The notes under the pieces are model-generated. The model saw only the letters and a list, made by a program, of their open reading frames with translations, did not search any database and was not told where the DNA came from. From Acanthosepion pharaonis (taxonomy: Eukaryota; Mollusca; Cephalopoda; Sepiida; Sepiidae): 64,000 nt of DNA. The stretch is from the NCBI GenBank assembly GCA_903632075.3, contig CAHIKZ030005207.1:51001-115000 (forward strand), given 5' to 3'. This document shows, piece by piece, positions 62,195-64,000 of the stretch (position 1 is the first letter of the stretch; every line of letters starts with the position of its first letter). Both the position numbers and the translations under genes were made by a program.

Positions 62195-62225
62195 AAAGAG
62201 GATTTTCTACAATGAACATATGGTT
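62071..62225 (+). pseudogene. hAT-like transposase C-terminal fragment 1
   Basis: Reads LLDYLKIISYINNQY, then VKNIINIIVVNSVKAERGFS and TMNIWLF. S-x-x-x-E-R-G-F-S-x-M-N is the wording of the C-terminal dimerisation region of hAT-type or KIAA1586/ZMYM-like transposase-derived proteins. Stops interrupt further reading. Confidence 0.6.
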
Positions 62226-62589
62226 ATTTCATGATTAGGTTTATTTTAGTAAGACCACGAAATATGGTAATTTCTGAGCTTGTCTACTAGTCTTGACCAA
62301 TAACAGCTCTTCTTACCTCAATAACAGAACACTACTTTTGATGACAGGAGCATTGACTTTGTTCTTTGTGGGTGAAGAAGACAATTGTACATTGTACATC
62401 GTGGGCAGAGATTTTTTTTAGCCCCCTTTTGATTTCCACCCCCTGGTATTTTTGACTTTGGATTTGTGAGAACAATTCATGACCTTTCTAATTATGACCC
62501 CAGATTTCTAATTTTAGATCTTAAATCCCTATTGCTATTTTCCTTGCATATTTTCAGTTACATGTATACAGTGATGGGTTTGCACAAAC

Positions 62590-63172
62590 TGATTCTTAAA
62601 ATTATGAAAACCTTAGAAACCGGTTTGTTGGATTATCTGAAAATAATCTAATCTATTAAAAGCCGATGGTCTACGTAAAATGTTAGTTGCATGAGTGCCT
62701 AGTGACACTACCACAACAATAATGATTTCTGTGATTACATTGAAAATGTAACAAGAAATTACCATAAACATGTTGCACCCAAAACTGTCAAAAGAGTTAA
62801 AAATATAATTAATACCATTACTGTAAGTTCTGCATAGGATGAAAGAGGGTTTTCTGTGATCAACAAAATTTATTCTGACAAAAATCATCTTGAAGTTAAA
62901 AATGTGGCAAATCTTCAAGTCATAAATTTGATAGGTCGTCCATTAGATCTTTGGGATGGCAGCGATTCAGTTCGAATGTGGTTAAGCAACCATAACACAG
63001 CTGATGACACTAGAGTTAAAAAGTATCAGACTTCTGAAGAGAAATATGACGGGAACAGAATTTCATTCTGGAAATATCTTAATAAATATATATTTTCTAT
63101 TAAATTATCAAAAGGGTTTGACCCCATCCCTTTCAGATTAAAATTTAATTTAAAAAAAATTAATTTTTAATA
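62590..63172 (+). pseudogene. hAT-like (KIAA1586-type) transposase C-terminal fragment 2
   Basis: 62590-62660 repeats the GLLDYLKII block. After a gap, 62795-63170 reads KNIINTI-like sequence, DERGFSVINKIYSDKNHLEV, KNVANLQVINLIGRPLDLWD and MWLSNHNTADDTRVKK. E-R-G-F-S-x-x-N-x-I...L-x-V-x-x-x-x-x-L-x-x-I-x-x-x-G-x-P-L...W-L-x-x-x-x-x-x-A-D-D-T-R is the C-terminus of hAT-derived KIAA1586/ZMYM-like proteins (family knowledge). The rest of the transposase is absent. The frame 62856-63170 is open, so it may have been read until recently, but a TAG near 62838 precedes it. Confidence 0.65.
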
Positions 63173-63189
63173 TAAAAAATTAAAATTTA

Positions 63190-63345
63190 ATTATTAATCA
63201 TTCATCATTGATATATCAGTTCTGATCACATAAAAAAATTTAAATGCTAACTCTAACCCCACCCTTTTTAGCACAATGGGGAGGTGCTGCTCCCTGGATA
63301 AGAATCCTGAGAACCAGCTTGCCAAGTGTGATACTATGAGCAGCC
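63190..63345 (+). repeat. Dispersed segment H, copy 2
   Basis: 'atatcagttctgatcacat', 'gctaactctaacccc' and 'caatggggaggtgctgctcc' parallel 51130-51230. Confidence 0.6.
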
Positions 63346-63967
63346 TGAAAACAAAAAAATTGGCAGATGAGAAGAAGAGATATTACACGGATACCAGCTC
63401 AAAGACAGAATTCTAATATATTTTGGTTCTAAGATGCAATGCTTATAATGGTGTGATCAAAACAAGATTCTAGTTTGAAAGAATTGTTCTATAATAAAAC
63501 ATATGGCCAACAACTGGGATGCCATCCTTGTGGCGTAGTTTTTTTGCTGGAGTTTTCTTCTCCAACTGACTAAACCAATTCCATAAGTTTCATGAAATGT
63601 TAGAAAATTATTTTGAAGTTTTGGACATTAATATTATAATTTTTCTCTAAGTAGAGCTGGGCAAAGATGCTGAGAGTAAAGAACAGGGAAACCTCTTCAA
63701 AAATCTAACCCAGTATTCACATTTCTCAACATCTCTGAAAAAAAATATGAAATGTCTGCAAAAATTACAAATAAAAAAAAAAATTAAATTAAGTTTAATT
63801 TGAAAAGGAAAAATGTAATAATGAATTTTAAACAAGAAACTAGATTCTGATCTTGAAAATGTTCTGTTTGTAAATTTTGTTGCAGATAAGCTATTTTGCC
63901 AGTCCTGGTAAAATAGATACCAAGGCTATTTTGCCAGTAAATACAAATAGTGTTTTAGAACTAATAA

Positions 63968-63970
<3 letters not shown>
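63346..63970. other. Spacer, nothing recognised
   Basis: AT-rich; 'gctattttgccagt' occurs twice (63891 and 63926). No gene. Confidence 0.45.

Positions 63971-64000
<30 letters not shown>
63971..64000. repeat. (TA)n microsatellite, cut by window end
   Basis: TA tract running off the window. Confidence 0.95.

Overview
The window is AT-rich, repeat-saturated eukaryotic DNA with no bacterial or viral organisation and no host gene that I can support. The mixture of Penelope-like retroelements, a Ty3/gypsy element, several non-LTR (LINE) tails, Helitrons, mariner/Tc1, piggyBac-like and hAT-like remnants, tRNA- and 5S-rRNA-headed SINEs and very many long (TA)n microsatellites suggests a large invertebrate genome. 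A mollusc, perhaps a coleoid cephalopod such as an octopus, is my best guess; this is inference from repeat style, not proof.

Layout. 1-3.4 kb: a 165-bp direct repeat at both sides of a region holding a 1.87-kb non-autonomous Helitron. 3.9-9.4 kb: a 30-bp minisatellite of palindromic CCAAT motifs, copies of two dispersed families (A and S), a ~182-bp and a ~145-bp tandem array and a LINE C-terminus. 11.0-13.0 kb: two foldback elements next to (TA)n tracts, each with a CTGA(A/T)GA-stem-GAAA-like motif, then a run of five strong hairpins. 13.3-17.6 kb: a decayed Ty3/gypsy element on the minus strand (protease, RT, RNase H, integrase, part of an LTR), split in RNase H by a 769-bp Helitron whose removal restores the reading frame. 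17.6-24.6 kb: microsatellites, short dispersed repeats, a ~98-bp satellite grown from a SINE tail, and a mariner. 25-32.5 kb: 5S/tRNA composite SINEs and several copies of one LINE C-terminus. 33-38 kb: Penelope-like RT fragments, a foldback and a duplicated purine tract. 39-41 kb: a 76-bp satellite, apparently grown from the same SINE tail as the one at 21.4 kb. 43-52 kb: a Tc1 remnant, dispersed satellite monomers, family A copies. 52.9-54.65 kb: a Penelope-like element with GIY-YIG endonuclease, interrupted by a 259-bp piggyBac-like MITE. 55-64 kb: a complete S foldback, a 1.5-kb non-LTR RT remnant, a second structured unit at a (TA)n tract, a LINE C-terminal domain, and hAT-like C-terminal fragments in a near-perfect 124-bp inverted duplication.

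How it works together. Nothing here forms an operon or pathway; the window is a record of nested insertion, decay and local amplification. The most unusual signals are (1) the five-hairpin structured region at 12.8-13.0 kb, which shares a roughly 30-nt terminus with a second unit at 59.5-59.7 kb, both abutting (TA)n; (2) a hammerhead-ribozyme-like core pattern recurring in several unrelated repeats; (3) two independent satellite arrays derived from one SINE tail. Long open frames here are almost all by-products of simple or tandem repeats.
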